From Pleurodeles waltl (Eukaryota > Chordata > Amphibia > Caudata > Salamandridae), in NCBI RefSeq assembly GCF_031143425.1, contig NC_090448.1, positions 529,932,313-529,996,312 on the forward strand: 64,000 nucleotides of DNA, given 5' to 3'. A program made the translations under genes and the position numbers. Numbering within the stretch: position 1 is the stretch's first letter; every line of letters begins with the position of its first letter. The notes under the pieces were generated by a model, which had not been told where the DNA came from, searched no databases, and worked only from the letters and a program-made list of their open reading frames with translations. Positions 21,417-33,383 of the stretch are shown here, one piece after another.

Positions 21417-24199
21417 AATCAAATGTATTGGAACATTTCTAATGATTAATGTTTTAAATATGTGCTCTAAAACAGAGAAATGTAGTTCCACATTATACTG
21501 ATTGAAATGCATTAACAGAGGTTTTTCATTTAAAAGTTATTGTGTTATGAACATTAATAAAGAAATATTAATTAAGAATTAACAGCCTGTGTATTAAAAA
21601 AAGCATTTTATTTGATGTATTAAAGTGCTATATTAATTCATTTGCATTAGCCTAAGTGAGGCCTGTTAGGCTCTGTTTTTCGTGACTGTGCAGAGAATGC
21701 TGTTTCATTTCTTTAACATGAATTTTCTTTCAGATTTCCTGCCCACGAGAAGGTTAGCTTTGGTAATAGACCCCTATTGTTTTAGACATATTAAGAAGTG
21801 AAACAATGTCATATAGTGTAGAACATCCTGGACAGTGGACTAACATTATATACAATTGTTTCAAAATTGTGTGGAGCTACATGGATGGATGATATTACTA
21901 TGGCAGACCAGGGAAGAAATATTGATGTTTCAACTTGGAGTCGTGTGATCGATTCCTATTGGATGATCTCCCTTCAACGTAATGTGGACTGTCCCTTAGA
22001 GTGAATCAGATTGCCATCTGAACTTTAATATGTGGTTGACCACTTGGACTTTGGTCAGATTAAAGAGCACACTGCCAATGATGAGGAGCTGACCCCCTTT
22101 TCCTGCATTCCTTAATCGCTAAACTCTCCCGGAGAGGTGTTTTTCTCTCTTCTTTGCCCCTTTGAGATGCCCCACTCAAATGTAGAGATTTTTCCCTAAC
22201 TCTTTACAGATGACTCTTGATCGAGCTTCTGACTTGCTGATGTTTTTTCTTTTTACCTATCTTTTGCCTAAAACATATTTTTGCCTTTTTTGATCTTCTT
22301 GTCTTTTGCCTGCATGTGTTCCCCCTCACATGTGTTCTTCACTGAGCTGGCTGATTGTAGGTGTTTCCTTGTGCCCTGCTAAATTACAACTCTGCTGATT
22401 TCAATTGACTTGATGCTTGCCAAGCATGAGCAACACTTAATTTCTGTGCCTCAAATAATTCTGTTGATGTTTTATAATCTCTCTTTATCGAATGCTTAAT
22501 TTTACTTCGGCTGAAGTTATTTCATTGCCTTGGGTAACCTTTTGTGAGTCTATATCTTATATAACTTTGTCTTTTGAGTTGTCTACATGATTTTGAGCCT
22601 CAGTTTGTAATTAAAAAAAACCTTAAACTTATTTCTGATTGGCGTTTTGCTTGTATGGCTACACTGGTCATACTGCATAATCTAATTGGTTTGTATTGAA
22701 ATTGTGTTAATGGTTCTACCACATCCTATGCTGGGTCCAAAGATCCATTGACCTAGATGAGCACTGATTCCTGTGAAGGATGAACATGCTCCAGCACAAC
22801 CTTTTCCTACCATAGATGATTTTATTATCCCAAAAGAAGGGGGACAGACCATCTTTGAAAAGCTCCCTTTCAACTCCCAATGAATTGCATAAGTGCATAT
22901 CCTCCCCAAGAAGTAGATGAAGAGCTGCTTTTCTCACTGGCCTGCTTCAAAATAACCAGCAGCACAGGAGACCATCACCAGAGAGAGGAATCACACACTC
23001 CGGATTAAGGACTTTAAAGAATCATGGGGACACTTTCTGGATGGACAGTGCTGGGGCTAGACGCAATTGCCCACAATACCACCGCCTAAAGAAGACATGC
23101 TTATTAGTTCCTAGAGGCAGTGCACAGTAACGTGGGTCAATATTGTGCTCATCATTCGTTTTGCTGGATCACTAAATATTCTAAAATGGGCCACCATCTA
23201 CAGAATACCACAACAGTTCCCAGATGTTAGGTACTAACTCTTCCCTTCAACTTTTTCATTCAGATTTGACTCTGATGCCTAAAGAAAGTTTGAGCGAAAA
23301 CAATTACTTTCATAGAACAATTTATGGTTATTTTGGTTGTGGTAAAAAAACATTTTAATTGTCTCCCCACTGAGTTCTCACTGCCCATCATCCAATAAAA
23401 TTAGTTGTTTTTATATTGTGTTCATCTCAATTAACTAAGTATCCTCTTTCATATTTGAATTCTTCAGCTCACAAGATAGTGAAATCACAAAACTCACTTT
23501 ATTAATTTTTCACCACCTCCTCCATAATTGTGTAAAGGCACATAAATCAATTCTGAACAACTTCACATTCCGGTAGAGGCATTTATAAATCTTCACAAAA
23601 GTCAAATAAATACTAAGAAGGGTACAGCAAAGTGTAACTTACCTAACAAGAAGTTACCCCCAGGCATGCATAAAGTCTTGTAATGGTGTATGTATGATGA
23701 GGCCATGCCCTTCACCAAAGAGCCTGTAAAGCATGCTATCCTATGTATAGCATGTTCGTCCCTGAATTGTGATACATGAGATATTGCTATGAGGTTGTAG
23801 ATAGTACAACTAATTTTGGGTTTTCAGAAGACGACGGCCCTGCACAAGCTACCACCCACCAAGTCAGAAACCCTAATAGCTCATATTTTATTCAAATATA
23901 TTGCATGTGTATGGGCCAATAGTTCAAATTTTTAAACAGTTATCAAAAGTATATCACGAAAATCCATTTTCATTTTTAACATTTTGTTAGGAAACAAACC
24001 AAAAAGAAAATTCTTGCTCATATACATCCCATACATTTTCCTAAACTTACAATAACAACTATTAATATACAGTTAACCCTCTAGACATCATTGTCCTCAG
24101 ATTTCCTTTTAATAGAGTAAAGCTTTCACATTGTATTACTTGAATTACATCATTTTGCTTCTAATCCTGATAGTTAATCACCAATGCTGGTTGGATCTT
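21417..24199. other. Non-coding, no gene seen
   Basis: AT-rich sequence outside the hAT duplication. Only short chance ORFs (such as 22682-22937, minus) occur and no motif was recognised. Confidence 0.5.
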
Positions 24200-24300
24200 T
24201 CAAACAATGCTACAACCACTAAGCCAACACATGTTTCGCAGTGATAAACCGCTTCTTCGGGGCTTTAATAAAAAACATACAATAGCATCTAGATCAACTA
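24200..24300 (-). mobile_element. Possible Penelope-like terminal remnant
   Basis: The minus strand reads CCCCGAAGAAGCGGTTTATC then GCGAAACATGTGTTGGCTT. A GAAGAAG...GCGAAACATGT layout is common in non-coding ends of Neptune-type Penelope elements. No coding sequence is attached, so the call rests on this motif only. Confidence 0.35.
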
Positions 24301-24445
24301 TCTATTGTGGAATCCATAAGATGACAGTCATCTATTCACAGAAATTACATTTTGATAGCTACCATCATAACTATTAAAGATCCAAATATTTACTTCATTC
24401 ATACTTTTGAGCCCTCTGCCTTTTCCTTGTTTATTTAATAACCTT

Positions 24446-24684
24446 AATAGTTTTTTCAATCTAATACACTTTATTCAGATGTAGCAGCTACTTTTCAAAC
24501 AGCAGGAATACAGATATTTCCATGATCCCTATTCTTAATTATTTTTAAATAAAATCTTATTGTTATCATTAAGGCATAAAGCTGCTAGTGCTTTCCTGAT
24601 TATCTTTCATACACAATATGCATGAGTAATCTGTTGGCCTAGCTGATACAACTGAATAAAGTGTATTAGGTTGAAAAAACAATT
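24446..24684. repeat. Inverted repeat, arms about 35 bp
   Basis: Left arm 24446-24480 and right arm 24650-24684 are reverse complements with about three mismatches; TAATACACTTTATTCAG is shared. The 170-base loop is AT-rich. It lies a few hundred bases from the possible Penelope remnant and may belong to the same element. Confidence 0.8.
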
Positions 24685-24699
24685 AGATTATTTTCATTA

Positions 24700-25418
24700 T
24701 ATGGGATAAGGCTGATTTAAGTTAATGTTTTGCACAAAAAGATAGAATCTGTAATACACAAAATATACAGATAAACCTTTTACTTTTAGTGTTTTTAAGA
24801 ATTCTTTACAAACTATGGTAAATATAATATATTTAAATTAATTAGATACTTAATTCAAACTAAAGGTAATAGTGCAGAAAGATTTTAATTATGTTCTATG
24901 TTTAAAATAAATGTATATAATTAATTGACATTAAACTTTAACATAAACATATTTTTACTAGTCTTTCAAAGGTTTAGTAAGCTTTTTTTTTTTACTGTAC
25001 AGTCCAGTGGAGATCTCAGCACTGAAAAAGAAAGGCAAGGCGGGGGTGGCACCTCTGCACGTAGATCTGTGAATAGCATTTTGTAGTAAATTAGAAACAT
25101 TCTACAAAATGCAGTTTGTGAATACACCCCAAATAGTGTACAAATCTCAAACTTTCAATGAATCGCAGAGTGTTGGGAAATAGACTGGAAATATTCCTGA
25201 AGTGAAAAAGTTATATTTTCCTCTACACCATACGAAAAGAATCACCCAAACTCATACTGCTTGACAGTTTTCTTCTCCTATGGCAGACTGGCAGTCAACC
25301 TTACCAGGCTTGTGCTAAACTGCAGTTGTTAAATGTGGCTAATGCAGGGCCAAAGGTTGCCATCACCCCTCAGATACATTAGACCAATCACTATGATCAC
25401 TTACATAGTGAATCAGTC
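24700..25418. other. Non-coding, no gene seen
   Basis: AT-rich stretch with no ORF or motif. A 5' part of the ERV relic that follows would be expected here, but I cannot recognise it. Confidence 0.45.
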
Positions 25419-26270
25419 TTGCCCTTCAGTCTGCACAGTCGAAAGACAGGTGGATGCAAAAAAACTACTGCCACAAACAGAAAAGAATATTTAGAAAGAA
25501 CATTGCTTGTGAGTAACACTGTTGCAAAGTGTGCCAGAATCCTGCAGTGGATCCATGTGGCTCACACAAGAAAAGTGAAGATGGCACATGAAGAAGTGAT
25601 GACACAACCTCTGATTCACAGAGTCAAGCTCAAGTTCGCTGGGTGTATCCAGAGGGGACAGAGCCGGTGGGGCTAGTGAATCCTGAAACTGGTGTGAAGG
25701 TGAAGAAGATCCTGGTGAAGGTACAAATAGTTGCTTTAAGTTTCAAAATCAGAGTGAACCATTGCAAAGCCACGAGCAAAAAGCGTCTCTGATCAGGTCT
25801 CAAGAAGCCCCATGGGAAAGCCATTCACAGTGAATCAAGTTGCTGATGCTGATAAAAGCAGAAGTTTGAACGTGAGTGAAAAAGATTCAGCAATAGTCAC
25901 AAGTGAAGATACAAAAGTCAAGAGAATGCATCAAGGAGATAATTGGCCTGAAGTAGTAAAAAGAACCATTAAACCAATAAAAGGCAACACAGGAAGAATG
26001 CAAGCTTAGAGTTGATCGGAGAAAAACCAGAGACAATTAAAACTGAATCTCACAACATTGACAGTGAACTGCCTGTTGCTATGAGACTGACAAGAAGAAG
26101 AATCCCAAATGGAAAGTAGGTCTCAACTAAGTGGACCTATCTAGCATCTGTATTAGAAGAAGTTGAACATTTAGAAATCTACAATCTAACTGTTGCCAAT
26201 TCACCTTCGAAGAGGAACCAGAAGAAGAAAGACCACCTTGAAAATTCTGTCTATTTTTCATGTGTTTTGA
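25419..26270 (+). pseudogene. ERV-C relic: integrase C-terminus and envelope start
   Basis: Frame 25419-25676 contains LLVSNTVAKCARILQWIHVA followed by HTRKV. This matches the C-terminal pattern of class I retroviral integrases (valine-leucine block, VK.A.I..WIH..H.). Downstream, in other frames, come protein-like stretches such as PVGLVNPETGVKVKKILVK and RRIPNGK...TKWTYLASVLEE, fitting the pol-env junction. Stops interrupt them. The relic ends at about 26270 where Harbinger DNA begins, and its envelope continues at 34780. The remainder of gag and pol is not visible upstream. Confidence 0.55.
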
Positions 26271-26666
26271 GATTAAATCTTATTGAGCCACCTACAACAA
26301 CACATACACATCCAAAAACATCACAGATACACCCCGTCAGCCCCTGGAAGAACGCAAGCACAAAACGAAATGAGTTTAACTAGTGTAATATTCGAACAAT
26401 CAGACAGCCCAGGAGAACAGCAAATAATCAGTATACACAAATATTTACAGCAAGTACTGAAGTCCGTACACTGTCCCATGAAATGTCCGTGGACCAGTGG
26501 TCCCAAAAAGCATGGGCGAAGCCCACACATGACACCTGCCTCAAAACAGAGAGAACACTGCAGGGGCATCAGATCGGAAAAAAAAACAGGCACCTCAGGG
26601 GGAAGGGGAGGGGGGCACCTCAGCCGGATGATGGTACGATGCCACTGCTCCTTGAGGGGGCTCCAT

Positions 26667-27375
26667 GCCCACTGCTTGGTCCTGGGGAGTGCAAAGCCAC
26701 AGTCTCTCAAGTCTCTCTAGTAGGTGGGTTGCCCACTGCTTGGTCCTGGGGAGTTCAAAGCCACAGTCTCTCAAGTGGGTGAATTGCCCACTGCTTGGTC
26801 CTGGGGAGTGCAAGGCCACAGTCTCTCTAGTGGATGCCTTCTCCACTGGTTTTGGAGGGGGCTTTGTGCCCAAAGTGCTTCATCCTGCCAAGGACTGGGT
26901 TAGTGGATGCTTTTCTCCACTGGTTCTGGAGGGGGCTTTGTGCCCAGAGTGCTTCATCCTGCCAAGGACTGGGTTAGTGGATGATTTTTTCCACTGGTTC
27001 TGTAGGGGGCTTTGTGCCCAGAGTGCTTCATCCTGCCAAGGACTGGGTTAGTGGATGATTTTCTCCACTGGTTCTGGATAGGGCTTTCTGCCAAGGACTG
27101 GGTTAGTGGATGCTTTTCTCCACTGGTTCTGGAGGGGGCTTTGTGTCCAGAGTGCTTCATCCTGCCAAGGACTGGGTTAGTGGATGCTTTTCTCCACTGG
27201 TTCTGGAGGTGGCTTTCTGCCCAGAGTGCTTCTTCCTGCCAAGGACTGGGTTAGTGGATGCTTTTCTCCACTGGTTCTGGAGGGGGCTTCGTGCCCAGAG
27301 TGCTTCATCCTGCCAAGGACTGTGTTAGTGGATGCTTTTCTCCACTGGTTCTGGATGGGGCTTTGTGCCCAGTGA
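26667..27375 (+). repeat. Tandem repeat array, 74-bp and shorter units
   Basis: First part: three units beginning GCCCACTGCTTGGTCCTGGG at 26667, 26731 and 26785. Second part: eight units beginning TAGTGGATG at 26829, 26901, 26975, 27049, 27104, 27178, 27252 and 27326. The unit is 74 bases, except one of 55 made by internal deletion. Each 74-bp unit includes a small inverted repeat, AGTGGATGCTTTTCTCCACT. It lies at the left side of the Harbinger transposon and could be subterminal binding DNA for its proteins. Confidence 0.95.
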
Positions 27376-27543
27376 TGCTGCACCTGGGGTGTGGCAGTTG
27401 ACTTCGTCTCACCTGGGTGTCTCAGCCATGCAATGTACCTGGAAGCATGGTAGCATGATACTCCATGGAGGCAGACCCACACTCCATCCTGCAGCGACTC
27501 AGGCTGCCAATTGCTGGTTCGTGTCAGTGCTGAAGGTGGTGTC

Positions 27544-28284
27544 TCAAGTGGCGTGTACAGGGTGCCGGACGTCACCTGCAGACTCTGATGGCTGCACACT
27601 GGGGATGGGGCTGACATCCGACAGAGTGGCATTGGCTGTGCATGTGGCAGTGCTGATGGTGGTGCAGACGGAGGTGGCTGCGGCGGACATGCTCCTAGTG
27701 CTGGCCGTGGGGCAAGTGATTGTTGCGGTGGATGGAGACACCATACCGTCTCCGGCAGCCTCGGCTGGCTGATCCTTGGGGAGGATGCTGCTGACTGACG
27801 TTGTGGCAGCGGCGGTGCAGGTGGCGGTCGGAGCGGCGGACGTGACTGTGGTGCATGTGGCCGCCATCCCTGATGATTTGGTGGTCACCAGCCCCTCACC
27901 AGGTGACATCATGCCCTGAGGTGATGTGTCCTTTGGCTTGTGGCCCTTCCCCATCTTGACAGTCACTGCAGGGACCTTGGCACTGTCCACTCGGTGGTTG
28001 TGCAAGGCCTTGCTGGGTGGGTGGTGTGACTGGCCCCTGCTGGAAGCTGGCCCCTTTTGAGTTTGCAGGTGGTGGAATAGGATGGTCCTTCTTTTCTGTC
28101 GGTGGCACACTGGCAGCTCTGACGGGTGCCCCCTTAGCCTGTACTGGAGTAGCAGGGACCACAGCGGGTGCAGATTTGGTGGCTGAGGTGCTGGGCTGGG
28201 ATCTAGACATCCTGGCCCTAGGGGAAGGACGGGGGGAGGTGTAGAGAAGAGGTCAAAGTTAGCTAGGAAACGTTTTTTTGACAC
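27544..28284 (-). CDS. Possible C-terminal extension of Myb/SANT gene A
   Basis: A 246-codon open frame rich in serine, threonine, alanine and proline (TTSVSSILPKDQPAEAAGDG), and an overlapping frame 28210-27896 starting SRSQPSTSATKSAPAVVPAT after an acceptor-like CCCTAG. Such low-complexity tails are common downstream of Myb domains in Harbinger partner proteins. Neither frame has a recognisable domain. It may be a further exon of gene A or simply a GC-rich open frame. Confidence 0.3.
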   Translation of the reverse strand: MSKKRFLANFDLFSTPPPVLPLGPGCLDPSPAPQPPNLHPLWSLLLQYRLRGHPSELPVCHRQKRRTILFHHLQTQKGPASSRGQSHHPPSKALHNHRVDSAKVPAVTVKMGKGHKPKDTSPQGMMSPGEGLVTTKSSGMAATCTTVTSAAPTATCTAAATTSVSSILPKDQPAEAAGDGMVSPSTATITCPTASTRSMSAAATSVCTTISTATCTANATLSDVSPIPSVQPSESAGDVRHPVHAT

Positions 28285-29305
28285 ACTGGGACGGGAAGAT
28301 GGAGGGGGTTTGGGAGTGGAGGAAGAGGTAGTGGTTGTAGGAGGTGTACGTCTGCTGAGTTTGGGTGAAGGTGCATGGGTTGGAGGCTGTTGTGAGGTGG
28401 ATGGCTGTTAAGTGGTGTGTGCCAGAGTTTGTGTACTTTGGGAGGAGGGCTTACAGACACACTGGGAGAGGAGACAGGGGACGTGTGAATGATAGTGGGG
28501 GTGGTGATTGCACGTGAGCGGTGTGTAGTGATGGGCGTGCTGATAATGGAGGTAGTGGCCGAGGATGTAGTGCATGCAGGTGTGAGTGAAGACGAGACTG
28601 GGAGGGAGGTGGAGGACGTGGAGGAGGGGGACACAGTGGAGGCAGTGGATATTGGTGTGTCTGCATGGGGATGGTGATTGTGTGAGTGCCTGTGGGATGC
28701 GTGGTGCTTATGTTTTCCTGAGCCACTTTTGTGTGTTGATGTGTGTGCATGCTGGTCTGAAGGTGTGCTTGGGATAGGCTGAGATAGAGGGGATTGGGTC
28801 TTGGTAGTGGAAGTTGGAGGAGGGAGGCTGGACACAGGGACAATGGCTGCCATCAATGCTGAAGCCCAAGCCTGAAATGCTCTCTGTTGGGCCGCCTGGC
28901 CAGAATGATTGCCCTCCAGGTATGCATTTATTTGCTGCAAATGCCTCTTGACACCCTGGATGGCATTCAGAATGGTTGACTGCCCAACAGTGAGGGATCT
29001 CAGGAGGTCAACAGCCTCCTCACTGAGGGCAGCAGGGCTGACTGGGGCAGGGCCTGGGGTGCCTGGGGCGAAGGAGATGCCCACCCTCCAGGGTGAGGGG
29101 GCACGGGAAACACGCTGAGGGGCTGCTGGGAGGGCGGTGCTGGTAGGAGGGGTGGAGGCTGTACCTGCTGTTGCAGTGGGCACAGAGGTGCCCACCACCG
29201 CAAGGGAGCTCCCATCAGAGGAGGAGTCGCTGTCGCTGGTGTCCCCTCCTGTCTCCGTTGTGGAGCTCCCCTCGCCCCCTGTCCCACTGGTGCCTTCAGA
29301 CTCCA
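28263..29305 (-). CDS. Myb/SANT protein A, exon 3 (low-complexity tail)
   Basis: Acceptor AG at 29306-29307 (minus: CGGCAG then TGGAGTCT) joins in phase with the one-base overhang of exon 2. The frame is open to the TAG-type stop at 28263. The product begins with an acidic serine-rich stretch (GGDTSDSDSSSDGSSL) and then a helix-like segment with LSEEAVDLLRSLTVGQSTIL and VKRHLQQINAYLEGNHSGQ, a likely coiled coil for self-association. A long histidine-, serine- and proline-rich tail follows. This layout of DNA-binding head and low-complexity tail is usual for Harbinger Myb partners. Confidence 0.65.
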
Positions 29306-29606
29306 CTGCCGTTGGTGGACACAACACACAGGGAGCAGCCCTATGCAGTAGGCCATGCACTAGCAGTTAGTAGGAAAATCACCTGCCCATGGGGTACTAT
29401 GCCTAACACCATTTGCTGCACACCTGGAACCCACAGGAGCCAGACTAGTTGTAGATGCCCACTAACACTATTGGGGTTGGAGTGCCTCAGAGCCTGCCTG
29501 ACAATGGTCCTACGCTACCAAGTACGCCCTGGCCTAGGGGAGCCCACATCCCCCACCCTGACACTTCGTAAAGCGAGCAGAGTCAGCTGAATGACACTGT
29601 ACTCAC

Positions 29607-29862
29607 CCCCTTGTGGCTGCTCTGATGCCCTCAAGCGCCCATCCAACTCCGGATATGCCACCGCCAGGATACGGAACATCAGGGGGGTCATGGTGCAACA
29701 GGCACCCCTTCCACGTAGGGAGGCCAGCCCCAGCTGGGCCTCTGCCGTCTTCTTGCTCCAGCAGCGCAGGTCCTCCCATCTCTTGCGGCAGTGGGTGCTC
29801 CATCTATGATAGACCCCCAGGGTCCGCACTTCCTTGGCGATGGCACGCCAAATACCCTTCTT
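29607..29862 (-). CDS. Myb/SANT protein A, exon 2 (DNA-binding domain)
   Basis: Codes for the core of a Myb/SANT-like domain: KKGIWRAIAKEVRTLGVY then RWSTHCRKRWEDLRCWSK, with the tryptophans spaced as in Myb-type helices. Acceptor AG is at 29863-29864 (minus: CCACCAG then AAGAAG); donor GTGAGT is at 29601-29606. The exon keeps phase 0 with exon 1 at 30068-30181. The protein would bind transposon DNA and bring the transposase to the nucleus, as known for Harbinger Myb partners. No stop interrupts it. Confidence 0.85.
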
Positions 29863-30067
29863 CTGGTGGGCGCTGACCGAGAGGAAAGGTACAGGATGAA
29901 AGGAAATTACTCTACCGTCCGGGCCATCATACTCAGTTCCCACCCATGCACTGATGCACATACACTCACCATCCTCACATGCAGGCCTCAGCCCGCCCCA
30001 CATGTATCTTCCATCCACACCACTCCAAACAGGCATTGCCCACGCATCATGCTCAAAGTGTACTCAC

Positions 30068-30181
30068 CTGTTTGTCTGGAGGACCGTAGAGTAGATTGTA
30101 TTGGGGAAGGACCCCATCCACCAGTTTGTCCAACTCCTCTGCGGTGAAGGCAGGGGCCCTTTCCCCAGACACATGAGCCAT
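30068..30181 (-). CDS. Myb/SANT protein A, exon 1
   Basis: ATG at 30181-30179 is followed by 38 codons including APAFTAEELDKLVDGVLPQ and YNLLYGPPDKQ, typical of the N-terminus of the NAIF1-like Myb/SANT domains in Harbinger transposons. It ends at a canonical donor, CAG then GTGAGT (30062-30067, minus). The start was chosen because it gives the first in-frame ATG with the conserved entry helix and phase-0 joining to exon 2. It diverges from the transposase, with a shared promoter region in between. Confidence 0.8.
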
Positions 30182-30587
30182 TGTCGCTTCCAGACTGAGG
30201 TCAGAGCAGCACTTGCAGTGTAGGTCCTCCCCTGTTGAAGGTCAGGTATCAAGTGATTGAACAGATAGAAAATGTCAGTCACGTCCGCAGCAGTGCGTAC
30301 CGTCACCACCGGCGTACATCGTCATTGACTCCTGGAACCCATAGGGCCAAATGATAACCAATGCTAAATTGCGCTGCGGTCTTCGACCACCTACCGCAAC
30401 GCTGCACAACGCCAGCGCAGTTACCTCATTTCCCCTTGTGCATCCTTACAGGTCAGGCAGCCGCCATTTCAGGGGGGCACATGTCATGGCACCTAACTGC
30501 ATCACAGCACAATTTAGCAGACATACGGACAAACAACGCCACAAATGGATTTACTCACATTACTGAAAACACACTTGTGCAAACTAT
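30182..30587. promoter_or_regulatory. Divergent promoter region of the Harbinger genes
   Basis: The gap of about 400 bases between the start of Myb A (minus) and the transposase (plus). No clear TATA box is visible. Two genes transcribed apart from this segment suggest a bidirectional promoter, as inference. The transposase may have an upstream exon here. Confidence 0.35.
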
Positions 30588-31919
30588 GTGGTACATGACC
30601 CTCTGCTCACCATTCTCCTCCATAGGGCACATCCGCTGGGGCAGATGATGAGATGTTGTAATCTTCCGTGGTACAGACCCCTGGTGGACCTGTCTACAAT
30701 GGAAGACAGACACATCATTATTACCTACAGACTTGATCGTTCCACAATCCAAGAACTGTGTGCACAATTGGAGCCAGACCTGATGTCAGCTATCCGCCAT
30801 CCCACAGGAATACCCCCTTTAGTGCAGGTCTTGTCAGTGCTCCATTTCCTGGCAAGTGGCTCCTTTCAAACTACAGTGGCCATGGCATCAGGGATGTCTC
30901 AGCCAATGGTTTCTAACTTGTTGACCACAGTGTTGTCAGCCCTACTGAAACACATGCACAGCTACATCGTGTTCCCCCAGGTGGAGGATTTGCCCACAGT
31001 GAAAGCTGACTTTTGTGCTCTGGGACATATCCCCAACATCATTGGTGCCATTGATGGTACATATGTGGCATTTGTCCCCTCCCCCGCAGAAATGAACAAG
31101 TGTACAGAAATTGAAAAAGCTACCATTCTATTAATGTGCAGATGGTGTGCTTGGCAGACCAGTACATCTCTCATGTGAATGCCAAGTATCCTGGCTCTGT
31201 GCATGACGCTTACGTTTTGAGGAATAGCAGTATCCCTTATGTGATGGGCCAACTCAAGAGGCACCGGGTGTGGCTAATAGGTGAGCCCAAGGCCCCCACA
31301 CAGTATGAATAGGTGTCTGGGTATGGGGTCGTCCCTAAGGGTTAGTGTGTGTCTAACAGATATCCCTCGACATTTGCAGGTGACTCTAGTTACCCCAGCC
31401 TCTCATGGCTACTGATCCCAGTGAGGAATGCCAGGACAAGGGCAGAGGAACGCTACAATGAGGCACATAGGCGAACTAGGCGTATTATTGAGAGGACGTT
31501 CGACCTCCTGAAGGCCAGAATACGGTGCCTCCATCTAACAGGTGGCTCCCTATACTACTCACCGAAGAAGGTGTGCCAGATAATCGTGGCATGCTGCATG
31601 TTGCACAACCTGGCATTGCGACGCCAGGTGCCTTTTCTGCAGGATGATGGGACTGATGATGGTCTTGTGGAAGCTGTGGAGCCTGTGGACAGTGAGGAAG
31701 AGGAGGCAGAGGAAGAAGATATTGACAACCGAACGAGCATCATCATGCAGTACTTCCAGTGCCACACAGGTAAGAGACTGGCACTGCTTTTCTCATATTT
31801 GACTACTGTAGGACATTGTATAAGTCAGCCTCTTAACCTCTGTCTAAGGACACTGACAGTTCACTTTGGCTTTCCATTTCACAGCTCGGGGTACCTCATT
31901 CTGTCTTCTGCTATATTAA
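30588..31919 (+). pseudogene. Harbinger DDE transposase, three exons, frameshifted
   Basis: HARBI1-type transposase that would excise and insert the element. Exon 1 (30588-31280) has YRLDRSTIQELCAQLEPDL, then VLSVLHFLASGSFQTTVA and NIIGAIDGTYVAF, which holds the first catalytic aspartate. Near 31078-31090 a C-run shifts the frame, and a TGA follows near 31115 where arginine is usual (NRK). The next frame has GSVHDAYVLRNS, the second aspartate. Donor G then GTGAGC at 31281; exon 2 runs 31380-31769 with TRRIIERTFDLLKARIRCL, the catalytic glutamate. Donor CACAG then GTAAGA; exon 3 at 31885-31919 ends in TAA. All three catalytic residues remain but the reading frame is broken. Confidence 0.85.
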
Positions 31920-32240
31920 CTGCTGCCCAACAACTGTTAAACAACGGTATGAGCAAGTTAACATTTACATTGATATTTGTGGGTGATGTTGTAATTATAC
32001 ATTTGTGAAAGAACAGACTGAGTCCAAATTGGTTTATGATTCAAGGGTGTTTATTTATGGGCTAATGTGTATAGGGGTATGTGAAAGGGGCTGGGGTGAT
32101 GGTGGAGGAAGGTCCATGGTAAAGTCCAGCCTCTTGGTAGCACAGGTGAAATGTCCAAGGGGGTATAGGAAGGGAAGCAATAGCAGTTCAAGGTGGACAT
32201 GGTAACAGAGTGGGACAGAAGGGTAACAATCAGGAGAGTC

Positions 32241-33037
32241 TTATTTCCTGGCGAGGGTCTTGGTAATGTTCTCTGTCTTCTGCCTGGATCGCAGGGACCG
32301 TTTGCGGGGTGGTTCTCCTTCTGCAGGGGGTGGGGTGCTGGTGGCCTGTTGGTCCTGTGGCGGGGCCTCCTGTCCACTAGCGCTGGCGGACGTGGAAGGC
32401 TGTTCATCGGTTGGGCTGGTGTCAGGGGCCCAGTGGTATGCCCCTGTCTCCCTCATGGTGTTGGCCATGTCTGCCAGCAACCCTGCAATGGGGACCAGGG
32501 TGGTGTTAATGGACTTCAAGTCCTCCCTGATCCCCAGGTACTGTCCCTCCTGCAGCCGCTGGGTCTCCTGAAACTTGGCAAGTACCGTGCCCATGGTCTC
32601 CTGGGAATGGTGGTATGCTCCCATGATGTTGGAGAGTGCCTCGTGGAGAGTGGGTTCCCTTGGCCCTGTCGCACAGCAGTCCTCCCAGCTTCCCTGTTGT
32701 CCTGTGCCTCTGTCCCCTAAACCGTGTGCCCACTGCCACTGACCCCAGGTCCCTGATTTGCTTGGGTTAGTGGGTTTGCCTGGGGTCCCTGTAGTGGTGG
32801 ACACACTGCTGATTGACGTGTCCTGGGGACAGTGGAATGGGCCCGCTGGGTGGGTGCTGTGGTGGTGTTTCCTGAGGGGGGAGGTTCTGTGGTGACTTGG
32901 GACCGTGGCAGGGGAACCGACTGATTGGCCGGGCTGGTCATCTAGGCGTGCAGAGCTGCTGTCATCACTGTGGGCCTCTTTTGTGGGGGGACTGGATACG
33001 GCTGGCACCTCCTGTCCAGTGACGTTGGGTAGGGATC
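32241..33037 (-). CDS. Myb/SANT protein B, exon 2
   Basis: Begins after the acceptor CCCAACAG (AG at 33038-33039) and is open to the stop at 32241. It contains a low-complexity serine- and proline-rich stretch, then a helix-rich region with EALSNIMGAYHHSQETMG, TVLAKFQETQRLQEGQ and IREDLKSINTTLVPIAGLLA, probably a coiled coil. A basic end, RKRSLRSRQKTENITK, looks like a nuclear localisation signal. Exon 1 is at 33384-33762. Gene B is not a copy of gene A; its sequence and tail are different. Confidence 0.65.
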
Positions 33038-33383
33038 CTGTTGGGGTTTAAATGCATTGTTATTTTATCTGTGTGTGCCATCTTGTGCAAAGGGTGTGTT
33101 TCCCTCTATTACTGTGCTTGCACTATCGCCTTGGCCCTTGTGAGTGGTGATTGTGTGCCCAGGGTGAGTCTCTCTCTTGGACATGCTTTGGTGATGGGTG
33201 TCCATGCAGGTCTGTGATGGGTGTCCATTCATTGTTGTTGCATGCAGGGCTTGGTATTGGGATGGGTGGGTTGTGATAGTGGGGTATATATGAGGTGGTG
33301 GAGTGATGGGTGTGAGGGAGGGGTAGGAGTTTGTGATGGCATGCAGGTAGGGTGGGGGATATAGTAGTAAAGATTTGCCTTAC

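Noticed and set aside
26595..27632. Open frames across the 74-bp array on both strands
   Set aside because: The unit length is not a multiple of three and the frames are repeat by-products.
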